From NCBI GenBank assembly GCA_947683425.1, contig CANTUQ010000008.1:992001-1056000 (forward strand): a stretch of 64,000 bases of DNA, given 5' to 3'. This DNA is from Excoecaria cochinchinensis. Taxonomy: Eukaryota > Streptophyta > Magnoliopsida > Malpighiales > Euphorbiaceae. A program made the translations under genes and the position numbers. A model generated the notes under the pieces. It saw only the letters and a program-made list of their open reading frames with translations, was not told the origin of the DNA and did no database searches. This document shows positions 23,360 through 33,649 of this stretch, one piece after another (positions within the stretch are counted from its first letter, which is position 1; each line of letters opens with the position of its first letter).

Positions 23360-23900
23360 CTTAGTGCCTGCGTATGGCCATGTTAGGACCAGATTATATA
23401 CAAATCAATAAAGGTTGGAGGATTAGTCTAGATCGAGTGAGACATATGAACATGATGTTTTAAATTTTATCAAATTTTCAACTGATAGATTATCAGTCAA
23501 TAGAAAAATAAATTGTCCATGTCGAAAATGTCAAAATAGATTCTCATTAACTGCTGATGTTGTTCATGAACACTTGTTGTAGGATGGTATTCTAGAAGGT
23601 TATAATATCTGGTTGTTTCATGGAGATTCCATTAACCCATCCTCAAGTGAACACCCTCAACCTTTGAATTCTGAACCTAGTTCTGTGCAAAGATTTCTTG
23701 ATGGGGAATATGAAATGCAAGAACTTTTGCATAATGCATTTGGAATATTTCCTAAAAGTGAAGATCATGAACCTTATCCCGTGCATGACGCGCCAATCTC
23801 AAGCTCACATAATAGAATGCAACACTTTGAGATCGCAAGAGACGACCATGATCTCAATGGCCCAACAGCCACTAATTCTGGAGACTCTCAAACCAATTAG
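23360..23900 (+). pseudogene. CACTA transposase-associated domain remnant
   Basis: In one frame the plus strand reads RKINCPCRKCQNRFSL, then VVHEHLL, a stop codon, then DGILEGYNIWLFHGDS (about 23500-23630). This is the Cys-rich N-terminal 'transposase-associated' domain found in plant CACTA (En/Spm) TNPD-like proteins. It continues in an open stretch 23613-23900 with a YEMQELLHNAFGIF segment, the usual downstream motif of that family. A stop codon and frame changes upstream (23370-23490) show decay. No transposase catalytic region and no CACTA termini were found nearby. Confidence 0.7.
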
Positions 23901-24158
23901 GATGGTATATCATTCCTCAATTTTGATGTAAGTAATTTGTAGTGTATCAAATCCTTTGATTTGAGTTTGGTGGATGAGAGTTTTGGACTTTAGGCTCGGA
24001 TGTTGACTAATTTAATTGTTAAACTTGGAGAGTTATAAAATTGCGACTTTTTGTGCCGGAGATTGTCCTAGTTATGGGAGATTTTGCCAAATTTTGACAA
24101 TTTTTTCGCAATACTTTTTGAAAATGATCACCTTATTGTGATTTCAATATTATTTTGG

Positions 24159-24160
<2 letters not shown>

Positions 24161-24212
<52 letters not shown>
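24161..24212. repeat. (AT)n microsatellite
   Basis: About 26 uninterrupted AT dinucleotides. Further simple repeats follow at about 24600-24650 (CTTTTT units on the plus strand) and 24655-24669 (TG units). These produce the lysine-rich spurious frames on the minus strand. Confidence 0.9.
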
Positions 24213-24215
<3 letters not shown>

Positions 24216-24495
24216 TCTAATTATCTTTTTACTTTTTATGCATAGGGAAAATGAAGTTAGAGAAATTCAACAGAGAATATACAAGGCATAAAAAGTAGGG
24301 ACAAAAATTAAGATAATGTATTTTGAAAAAATATTTACAAAATTGATGTGTTTTCAAAATTAATTTCGAGACTGAAGTGAGTTAGAAATCGCAGCTGATA
24401 GTTACGGCTTCTGATAATGGGACCCACTGCGTGGGCTGTAAATTTTGCACTGATGCTGCAATACAGAGCTGTGGCATCAGTTAATGGTGCTTGGA

Positions 24496-25035
24496 TTGGG
24501 TTCGACTAGAGAGAAAGCTTTGGCGGCAATTATCGAGGCTTTCAATAGCAATTTGCAGCATGAGTTTGTAGAAAAAAATATTAAGAATTGATGTACTATC
24601 TTTCTCTTTTTTTTTCTCTTTCTTTTTCTTTTTCTTTTTCTTTTTCTTTTTGGGTTGTGTGTGTGTGTGAATCTTGTGCTTACGTGGGGCATAATTCATG
24701 ATGTCTGTGATTATCTTAATTGTTTTCTGATCAACTCATTAGTGAACTGTCTAACATCAACTTTATTTATATGGTCCTCTTTATCTTTACTGTGTGTATT
24801 CGGCATTATGCTGACTTAGGAGTTAATTATAGCTTTACATTTTTTGTTTCAGATTTGCTACTTTATTACATCAATGCTTTAATTGTTTCAAAAAAGGGTC
24901 TAGCAAAGAAATTGCTCTAGCATCTCACGCCATTGGTTAGTCTTCAACTCATCTTGTCAACACTATTGCAATTTTGCTGTTGCAATTTTGCTGTCTTGAA
25001 ATTACTAGTTTGGCACTGACCTTTCTTGTAGGATT
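24496..25035 (+). pseudogene. Decayed IFRD-family gene fragment
   Basis: Three exon-like pieces match plant IFRD (interferon-related developmental regulator) proteins in order. At 24496-24578 the translation reads LGSTREKALAAIIEAFNSNL followed by QHEFVEK. At 24853-24935, preceded by a good acceptor (TTTTTGTTTCAG) and followed by GTTAGT, it reads FATLLHQCFNCFKKGS then SKEIALASHAIG. At about 25007-25021 a possible LALT remnant follows CTAG. The first piece lacks a GT donor where one is expected (AAAAAAATATTAAG), no upstream or downstream exons are recognisable, and an Ogre-like element begins at 25284. Probably a truncated, dead copy. The third piece is weak. Confidence 0.6.
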
Positions 25036-25674
25036 GTCCCCTGATGTCAGCTGCGGCATCCAAAGCCCGAGGCGGGGCAGGATTAAAGCCTTCCCTAGCT
25101 CCACTTGTCACAATGCCATAAGTCTCTCATGCGGCATTGAACAAAACACTCGAATCTTGGAATTAATTTTAAAAACACACCAGTTTTATAAATATTTTTC
25201 CAAAATAAATTATTCTAATCTTTGTCTCTAAAAAGTACAAGGTCAAACATATTCAAATTTATAGAATTGTTAGGATTACTATGTGTAAGCACCGTGTCCC
25301 GAGACGGTCTGGATTAGAGATTACCCGATGAGGAATCAACGTCCGAGTCCGTACAAACAGTTGAGATTCGGAGGTTTTGGTCCCCTGCTTCACGAGAAAT
25401 GTGTTCTTTCAGTCTTCGTAGGAAAGAGGGAGGAAACGGGGAATTTTTAGGTCAAAAGGTGTATTTTTCTCCACCGGCGATCTGCCCGTCTGTCAAAGGC
25501 AAGACCATCGCTCGCTTCGAGTCACCAACGGCCTATGTGATTTTTCGACGCCCGTCAGAGGGACCTGATTTTTCGGAGCACGCAACCTGATTTCCCGGAA
25601 CACGCAACCTCTCCGACGCCCGTCGGTTAGAGTTGCAGGCCCGTCGGTTGAATCCTTGTGTCAGTAGGATTGAA

Positions 25675-25728
25675 CCGACGCTCGTCGGTTGAACCGACGC
25701 CCGTCGGTTGAACCGACGCCCGTCAGTT
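25675..25728. repeat. 19-bp palindromic tandem repeat upstream of TATA
   Basis: Three units of CCGACGCCCGTCGGTTGAA (the third incomplete and ending CAGTT) lie just 5' of the TATA box. The 3' LTR has a single unit at 34039-34053. The 38-bp difference is exactly two units. Confidence 0.9.
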
Positions 25729-25738
25729 ACCCCTGGCC

Positions 25739-25745
25739 TATAAAA
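25739..25745 (+). promoter_or_regulatory. LTR TATA box
   Basis: TATAAAA within GGCCTATAAAAGC, the only strong TATA in the LTR, with the identical copy at 34067-34073 in the 3' LTR. It marks the likely U3/R boundary about 30 bp downstream. Confidence 0.7.
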
Positions 25746-27390
25746 GCTTTCATTTCCCACCTAAGAAGGGGTTGGAGAAATTTCTAAAGGGGAAAACTTT
25801 GTCAAAATTAACACTTGTTTCTCTCTCTTCCAGCAAACACATATCTTAAGAAATCTCTTTTAGTTTAAGAATCAAACCATTAAAAGGAGCTAAATCTAAT
25901 TAGTTTTCCTAAGGCTTTTATTCCAAAATTCAGTCTTTTGAAGGATCAAGAAGGAAATAATCTATTTTCCTCATTCTTGACCTTTCATTTTGTCTTCTTG
26001 TGGAGCGTGCGAGACTTTAATCGACACCAAAAATCCAACCAAAATATTATCTGAGGGTAAATATTCCGGACTTCTTCTCCGTATTACTTCATCTTTATTC
26101 TTATTCTTGCTTTTTTTCGACTTTTTGCTTTTATCTTTCTTGATTTTGATCCTTTTCATCTCGTTTTTGTGGTAAAAATCTATTTTTGCTTCGAAAAAAT
26201 AGTTTCGCCGTCGTTTTTTTTCAGAGACAACGGTGACCGGCGGGTCATCTGTTTCACCGATGCCCGTCGGTCACCCCACCCACAGACGCCCTCTCTCGAG
26301 TGAGCGACGGGACACGTTGGTCGCCTTGACTGACGCCTGTCGGTCACTCGGCAGTGGCCGTCCGTGGGTTCTGTCTCCATATTTTCAAACCCCCTTTTCT
26401 TTTCCTTTTTCTATCTCTCTCAAGTCTTAGAGCTTATTTATATTGAGCTTTTGTACATTAACACCCATTAACCTTTTGTGAGCATATATGATTTTCTTGG
26501 ACTGTTCTGAGCTCGAGGGGCGATCTACCATGCTCGGAGGATTCCGTCCGGTTTAGTTTTCTAACCTTCTTAGTTATTTCACTCTTTTGTTTATTTATTA
26601 ATTATTTTATGTACATGAATATACCTTTTTGTATCACGATAAATATAAAAATTGATGAATATTTTATATTTAATAAAGGGAGATTTTCATAAAATTAAGG
26701 ACCCAATGTCCTATTTTTCATCCAATGAAAAATTTCCACAATAAAAACATCATTTTTATAATGAATGCATGCGAGGACTAAAGTCCTCAAAATAAATAAT
26801 CTCCCGTCTCATGTATGTATTGCACATTTATAAATGGGAGTTGTATTCCGCTCCTAGTGTTATTGCAATTTTTTGATTTAATATTCCTCTATTTATCTAT
26901 TACTTTAATACGTGAATAAAATGCGCTTTTAATTAAATTGCATCGTGTGGAGAGAGAGCGAATTAATGAGTTCAAAATTTAATCATAAAATGATCGAAGT
27001 AGAAATAGATAAGAAGTCCCGAACCCAGCTCTGATCTTTGGGCTCAAAGAGGTGAGAGGTCTATCCGATCACTCGTTGGAACTAAGACCTCCAAGACACT
27101 TCTTGTATCACGGGACTTAGACGTTAATCCTAGGCTCCTTTGGGAGAGAGGTTTACCCTCCAAGACCCCTTTGGTTGGCCCAAAATGGATAATAAGCGCA
27201 GTCTTAGGCTCTCTGAGGCGAGAGAAACTTTTCCAATGTTCTATTGGGTGGCGACTCCATGAAACCTCCTTGTTGCCCAAAATAGACGCACTCGCAATTC
27301 ATTGCAAGTTGCCAACGGACCTTCAAATGCCCGATCGCCCTCAAGCGGGAGGTCGTACGGGCGGCACGAGGGGTCCGGCGCGCGTCACAT

Positions 27391-27408
27391 TGGCGACTCC
27401 ACTGGGGA
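27391..27408 (+). other. Primer binding site, tRNA-Arg type
   Basis: TGGCGACTCCACTGGGGA, one base after the LTR end. Its complement ends GGAGTCG-CCA, matching the 3' end of a plant tRNA-Arg acceptor and T-arm as I know it. tRNA-Arg priming is typical of Ogre/Tat elements. Confidence 0.8.
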
Positions 27409-28297
27409 ATTGGTTCGAGACTTCGATTTGAAAATATCTCGGTTAACATTTATGATTAAAGTTTAATTCATAAATTCACTTTCTATCATTTCCATATACA
27501 TCCCATTAGAGCCTTAGAATATGCTAGATTGGTCCCTTCTTAACCTCGGTGCATTCCCGAAGCACAACCCTACGTTCACTCAATGTGGGGAAGTGTTAAG
27601 GATAATCACCAGCCCAAGCTTCGTACCTTTTGGTATATAAAATGATGACCCTATCGGTCGTTATGCTTGTGATGAGCTAGCCCCGTCGGCAGGGATCATG
27701 CTTGGGTAGCCTTAAAGTAATATCTCCCTCGACCAAAGCTCATATAATGGCCATAGATACTCTCCGTAGGTGATATGAACCGTAATATCATGCTTGTTGT
27801 ATGGGTCATTATGTATTGGGTGAGTCCAGATGTCTTGCTTGGTAACCTAGCCAAAGGCTTCCATGCCCCGATAGGGCCATGTCGATATATTTGGGATGTC
27901 TAAATACATGATGATCATTATCCATGCGCTTGTACATTAGCATAGGAGTGTTATGCTGCCGGTTTTTCGTCGCACACCATCCGTGTCCATTGGGTTCCCC
28001 ACTGACCCATGGATTAATCTCGCCTAGGAAAGAGACCGCACGACCACGTGTGTGGGAGAAATAAGGGTGGAAGGACCTATCTGCTTGCCTGTGATTTGTG
28101 GATATTGCATATCACAGCCATGCATTTCATTTGCATTTCATGCATCATTCTAACACCTTATCTATGCAGCCATCATAGATCTGCCCAGGTGGATGAGAGG
28201 ACCGACCGGACGACTGATCAGAGTTTCTGTATTTGAGCTGCAAGAAAGAGAGAGTCTTCTAGAAACCCATTCAGAAACCAGTGGTACCGTATCAGAG
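27409..28297 (+). other. Untranslated leader of Ogre/Tat-like element
   Basis: About 0.9 kb between primer site and gag with no conserved open frame. A pyrimidine-rich stretch ending TATGCAG at about 28170 could be a splice acceptor; that is inference only. Confidence 0.5.
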
Positions 28298-29575
28298 ATG
28301 GAAAACTCACCAAGGGAAAATGATGCTACCAGGGCTTTGATTACTGAAAAAGTGGGTAGAAGGTTTGAGGAGTTCGAAGGCCGTATGATGAATATGTTAG
28401 CTGCAATGGCTCAGCAGGCTGCTCCGCAAAATCCTCCTCCTCCTCCCATGAGACAAAATGAGCGGGAGGAGGAAAGAGTAGAAAGACAGGAGGAACCGAT
28501 TCATCCACCACCAGTGGACCTAGGGGCTGCCATGTCAGGAGGGTAAAAGAGAGGAGTAGCCCATAGAATGGAAGAGGACTTAGAAGGGAATGAATATGAA
28601 GAACCCCTGTCAGTTAGAAGGAAAGCACCCCAGACAGTAGATACCATTTGGAGGAATATGGAAGAGAAGTTCGAGGCAATGTCCCGAATGCTAATGATGC
28701 AAAGGGGGATGAACCCCGAAGACAAGGAGCTGGATAGGGAGGATCTAATCCCTCTGAACTTCAAGATGCCTGATGTCCCAAAATTTGATGGCACAACGGA
28801 CCCCACTGCACACATCAAGCAGTACTCTTTGATAATGAAGGGTACTACGTTAACAAAGAGGCAGAAGGTGGAATACTTCTGTTTAAGTTTGATAGGTCCT
28901 GCGGTGGGCTGGTATCACGGGCTGGATCGGAGAACAAAAGAAGACTGGGATCTGTTGACGGAGGAGTTCCTCCAGCAATATGACTGTAGTACAAGGATGG
29001 AGGTCACTCTGAAAGATCTAGAGTTACTACAACAAAAGCCGAATGAGTCATTCCATGAGTACTTGACCCGATGGAGGAACCGGGTAATGGAGATGAAGAA
29101 GAGGCCGGACACTCCAGACCAGATCAAGCTGTTTATTAGGAATGCCAGCCTATACTTGAAAGATGGGTTAAAGATGAAGGGGCTGAAGGACTGGGAGTCC
29201 TTAAAAGACATAGCCATTGAAGCTGAGGCTGAGCATCTGGATAAAATGGCTAAATCTGCAAACCTGGCCTTAGGAAACAGCAGTGGCAATGGGGGAAATA
29301 CCAAGGCAGCATAGGTCTCAACCACCGGAACGACTCCTAAACACCTCACCATCTTGGGCAAGCCTCTATCTTGGCACTTCACTCGTCTCATCAGGGAAGG
29401 AAAGTTGCAACCCTTGCCAGCTAGGCCTGCCCCAAGTCAAGGAAAGCCGAGGCACATAACAGACTGGTATTGTGCGTATTACCAGTACACAGGGCATCGA
29501 ACAGACTATTGTCGTCCTCTGAGAGATCGCATTCAAGAATTGGTGCTTGGCCTGGATGAAGAAAGAAAGGATTAG
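28298..29575 (+). pseudogene. Ogre/Tat-like gag with two in-frame stops
   Basis: A single frame of 425 codons, broken by TAA at 28544 and TAG at 29312 and closing at 29573. The chosen start is ATG 28298 (MENSPREND). Segment 1 is charged and Pro/Gln-rich. Segment 2 (from 28568) holds the gag core, IPLNFKMPDVPKFDGTTDPT then AHIKQYSLIMKGTTL, with the GWYHGL and FLQQYDCSTRM region further on. Segment 3 (29315-29575) ends with WYCAYYQYTGHRTDYCRPLR, a C-X7-H-X4-C knuckle relic characteristic of Tat/Ogre gag. Because frame and length are otherwise intact, the stops look recent. No pol frame follows. Confidence 0.85.
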
Positions 29576-32500
29576 AGTTGTTATGATGCTTTTCATTTTC
29601 TAAAGTGTATTCCTGAACTATGCACTTGTTTATCTTTTCTGCTTTAATAATATGGGCTTTGCTTATATATTCATTTTTATGTTTTATTGCATCAAGCATA
29701 AATAATAATCATGATTAAGGCATTGGTTTAAAACACCATTTCATTTAGTTTCAATAAATAGTAATCTTAGTTGCACCCAATTTGACTCTTGAGGTGAGAC
29801 AAAATTTAAGAGAATGAAAAATAAAAGAACAAGAGAAAAAAAAAGTCTGAAGAAGTCTTCGCCTGGACCCATGAAGACATACCAGGAGATAATCGTAAAG
29901 TCGTCAAGCACACCATTCCAACATATCCCGATCATGGACCAGTCAAGTAGAAGCTTAGAAGACCAGGCCGGAGGGGGCAGAAAAAGTCAAAAGGAAGAAT
30001 CCACAAGCAGAGATGAAGCTAAAATTCTTGGTCGGAGTTCAAAACAGGACTTAGTTGGTCAATGCTATCCCAAGTCAAGAAGAGAAGGGATACGTGTATG
30101 TGTAAACTATCAGGATTAGGACAAAGCTTATCCTCAGAAAAGAACAAAAATAAAAAAAAGAAAAAAAAAAGAGAAGAAGAAGAAGGAAATAAAAAAAAAA
30201 AGATAGAAGGAAAACATCTTGGGGGCAAGTTTTGTCTAAATCCTGTCGATTTGTACATGTCCGTGTCCTGCCATTCTTCTTGGTTGCCAAAAGGCAAAGG
30301 ACCAAAACGCTGATCTGCAAACCATATACCCGTTTTATCTGCATGAAGGGTATACTATACAAGCAACAAGTTGATGAATGAGGAAGGATCTAAGAGACGA
30401 AAGAAATCCAAGCCAAAATTTGCACGACCTATATGAATGGTTTAATGCTGGCAGAAAAGATCATGAAAAAGGATTGGGCAGAGAAATGACCCCTTTTGCA
30501 CTTCGAATGGCCGATAGATGTAAAGCTCAAATCTTTAAGGATAGTCATGGCTAAATTTTGGAAGCCGACAGAGCACAACAACGACAGCAACAATTGCACA
30601 AGTCAGACAAGGACAAGTCATGAGATTATCCCCACGATCAGATCCATCAAAAACATTCTGCTTGATCATTTGGAAAGACGGCCAGAAAGCATCTGATGAA
30701 GGAGGGAAATTCAATTGTCAAGCAAATGAGACTAGGTGTTCCGGACATACGAGGCAAATTTGGGTCAGTGTGAGAAGATCCCTTTGTCTTCCAGAGATTG
30801 TTATCCAAGAGAGCAGTAACGGACAGAACCGATCAATGTTGACAGACTCAAGAGGGTCCAGGGTTAAGGGCTAAGAATCAAAAGAAGAGAATAAAAGCCC
30901 CGCGGGTCGAAAACCGAAAAAAGGCGGCCTTGCTAAAATTGGGTGCCTCGTCAGGGTGAAAATAAAAAAAAAAAAAGCATCCTGGGCAAAAATTAGAGGT
31001 TTGAGAGAAAATATTCAATCAAGAAAACCCGAGAGGGCTGATTGATAATAGGAGATCGGGTGCACCTAAGTTGTTACTCATTGAAACTAAGTAAAACTAG
31101 TGCTTCTGTATCACATGTCTAGTCATGGTCATTCTTATTGCTATATGGTGCCTATAGATAGAAATGCATGCATAAGCTAGGCATAAACATGCAATTAGAT
31201 GGTTAGGAGAAACCTGTTGCAGGCATAAGGACATACGCTTGAACAATTATCAAAGCAACAATAATGATTTTTCATGTGACAAATCCTCCTCCTACCCTTT
31301 AAAAAAAAGAAGAAGAAGAAGAAGAAGAAGAAGAAGGCCGTTAGAGATGAAAACCGTGACTGGCTCTCTAAGCAAAAGTTAGGCCAAAGATCAGGGTGAA
31401 AACCTGGGAACAGGCAGTCTGTTCTTCAAAAAAATGAAAATGAAGAAAAAGCCGCTGGAGTGGGTTGGGTCCATTCCAGGAAAAAGTTAGGTACAGGGTT
31501 ATGTGAAAATCCACAAAGGAACGCATTTTTCGCTAAGAAAAGCTAGTGCAAGAATCCACAAGGGACGCACTACCTTTAAAATAATGACTTTTGAAGCCTG
31601 GAGCAATAAGGCAGCATTACTCGAAATGACTTCCCTTTAGACAGGTGCCGTATAATTCAGAACTCGATTCAGAGTACTGGGGGCAAAATGCTCATTGACC
31701 GGGGGGCAAAGATGCGCACGAGTCTGTTCTCTTTAAAAGATTACGGGTCAGAGTCCGTAAAGTCAAGGCAATACTTTTTTTAGATCCTCGAGAGCATCAG
31801 ACAATGTGAGCAGCCGAGCAGTACCCTCAACGAATCTCTTAACCACCTGGGATGTGGTCTATTCATTTTTTGCATATCATATGCATCTCGCGTGCATTCA
31901 ATCCTTTATACATATAGATATGCACACACAATTCTTGTACATTAATTCTTTGCTCGTATCTCGTGTATATAGCTTTATGTGTACATTTCATACACATTAT
32001 ATACACACAATCTTTTGTACATACTTTTGTGCCAATAACTTTACAGGGAAAAGGCCGAACCAAAGGACAAATTTGGCAAGATGAATTCAAGATAACGCCC
32101 GCGCAAGGGAAAATTGTGTAAACCCGTAAAGTGGTAATTCCCTTTAAGTCCTTGTTCAAAAGGCATTTCCAGTCTCTTCGGAATATTATCTCTAAGTCCT
32201 TGTTCAAAAGGCAAAAGGCATTTCCAGTCTTTTCGGAGCATTATCTTTAGGTCCTTTTGTTAAGGCATTACCAGTCTCTTCGGAGCATTATCTTTAAGTC
32301 CTTTTCTTAAGGCATTTCAAATCTTTTCCTAGACGTTCTCAATCTCTTCGGAGCATTAAGTTATTTTCAAAAAAAAGCTGTCCCAAATCCCTTCAATCCA
32401 AGGTAATCCAAGAGATGGGTTTAGCTCAACATTGTCAGGCACTATCCAGAAAGAGTAAGCCTATTCATGCACGCTATGCCGAGGGTAGCCAGGTAAGTCT

Positions 32501-33635
32501 CTCTATCACAAGACATATGCTCACACACATCATACAATAAGTGTACAAAATTCAAATTCAAATGTACCAAATCTTAAGCAAAAACAAATTCTCGAGCAAC
32601 AATAAAGACCAACAAAGCAAAATAGCAAAACAAAAAAAAAGAAGATAGTTTCAAGGCCTTGAAAATCCAACATATTGTAAAGATTCGAGTGTATCCAAAG
32701 TGTAAAAATTCCAAGAAAGAAAATCCCAAAACAAAAACAAAAATAGAAAAATCACCAAAGACATGGAAACCTATCTGCCTGCTGGCAAGCAACCAAAACC
32801 TCAAATAATTTTTTTTCCTCTGAGTAAGCTCAAACATAATTTGCTCTCTGGAGTCTCGACATCAAAGTCTCTTCGGAGCATTATCTTCAACACCTTTTTA
32901 AGGCATTCTCAGTCTCTTCGGAGCATTATCTTCAAGACTTTTTTAAGGCATTCTCAGTCTCTTTGGAGCATTATCTTTAAGACCTCTTTAAGGCATTCTC
33001 AGTCTCTTTGGAGCATTATATTTAAGACCTTTTTTTAAGGCATTCTCAGTCTCTTTGGAGCATTATCTTTAAGACCTCTTTAAGGCATTCTCGGTCTATT
33101 TGGAGCATTATATTTAAGACCTTTTCTTAAGGCTTTTTCAGTCTCTTCGGAACATCAGGTTATTTTTAAGAATGTTCCAAATCCCTTCAATCCTGAGATG
33201 ATCCGAGAGGTGGGTTCAGCATAACCTTATCAGAAACTGCCCAGAAAGGCAAACCTCTTCATTCACGTTATGCCGGGAGCAATCAGGCCAGGACGAGGCT
33301 AACAGATCGAGGTTGTAGTCAGAGAGTACTACACTTCATAGCCACCATGCGGACCGAGACGAGGTTAGCAGGGGGGCTAGCGATAGAGCACATCGCGACG
33401 AGAATGCAGTAAGAGAATACCGCATCTCGCAATGGAGATTTGTAGTCAGAGAGTACTACATCTCATCAAAGCTGCGCGAGCCGAGATGAGGCCAACAGAA
33501 ACAGGTAGAGATGAGACTGGCAAGGGCACATGTACCAGCGCCAACAAGGTAAGGTCCAGCATCCCCAGGTATGTAATTCTCTCTCTTTCTTCTTTGAATT
33601 TTGGCTCTCTAGGCACCTGTGCACTAGTCTCCCCA
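29576..33635 (+). other. Non-coding internal region in place of pol
   Basis: About 4 kb without reverse transcriptase, protease or integrase motifs in any frame. Visible content: A/G-rich runs (30143-30215), a GAA microsatellite (31305-31336), repeated blocks of 'agtcagagagtactacat' type (33313-33337 and 33439-33463), and the 45-bp tandem repeats described separately. Confidence 0.7.
32146..33158. repeat. 45-bp tandem repeats in two blocks
   Basis: The unit resembles AGTCTCTTCGGAGCATTATC followed by TTTAAGACCTTTTTAAGGCATTCTC. Block 1 is 32146-32366 (degenerate, about four to five units); block 2 is 32866-33158 (about six units). Each block is followed by related text ('cccaaatcccttcaatcc', then 'gccgagggtagccagg' or 'gccgggagcaatcagg'), so the blocks seem to be a larger duplication of about 0.7 kb. 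Repeats in multiples of three create a spurious 15-residue-repeat open frame at 32763-33038. Confidence 0.8.
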
Positions 33636-33649
33636 AAATTGGGGGCAAC
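33636..33649 (+). other. Possible polypurine tract
   Basis: The sequence AAAATTGGGGGCAAC directly abuts the 3' LTR, where the plus-strand primer of an LTR element is expected. The purine run is short and broken by TT. Confidence 0.45.

Larger units (their letters stand above)
25284..27389 (+). repeat. 5' LTR of Ogre/Tat-like element
   Basis: TGTAAGCACC to GCGCGTCACA, followed at once by the primer site. It contains many variants of the palindromic motif CCGACGCCCGTCGG (25609-25728 and 26230-26350), a TATA box (25739-25745) and a T/C-rich transcribed leader. It differs from the 3' LTR chiefly by two extra 19-bp repeat units and scattered substitutions. Confidence 0.9.

Noticed and set aside
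24477..24699. Lysine/arginine-rich minus-strand frames
   Set aside because: They arise from the CTTTTT and TG simple repeats and are antisense to the IFRD-like exon.
28915..29391. 158-residue minus-strand open frame
   Set aside because: Antisense shadow of the gag frame on the plus strand, whose motifs are clear.
32763..33038. Open frame with four copies of a 15-residue repeat (SQSLRSIIFKTFLRH type)
   Set aside because: Caused by a 45-bp DNA tandem repeat, a multiple of three, inside a retroelement; no independent coding evidence.
32146..33158. Regularly spaced repeats considered as CRISPR-like
   Set aside because: Repeats are head-to-tail without unique spacers and lie in a plant retrotransposon.
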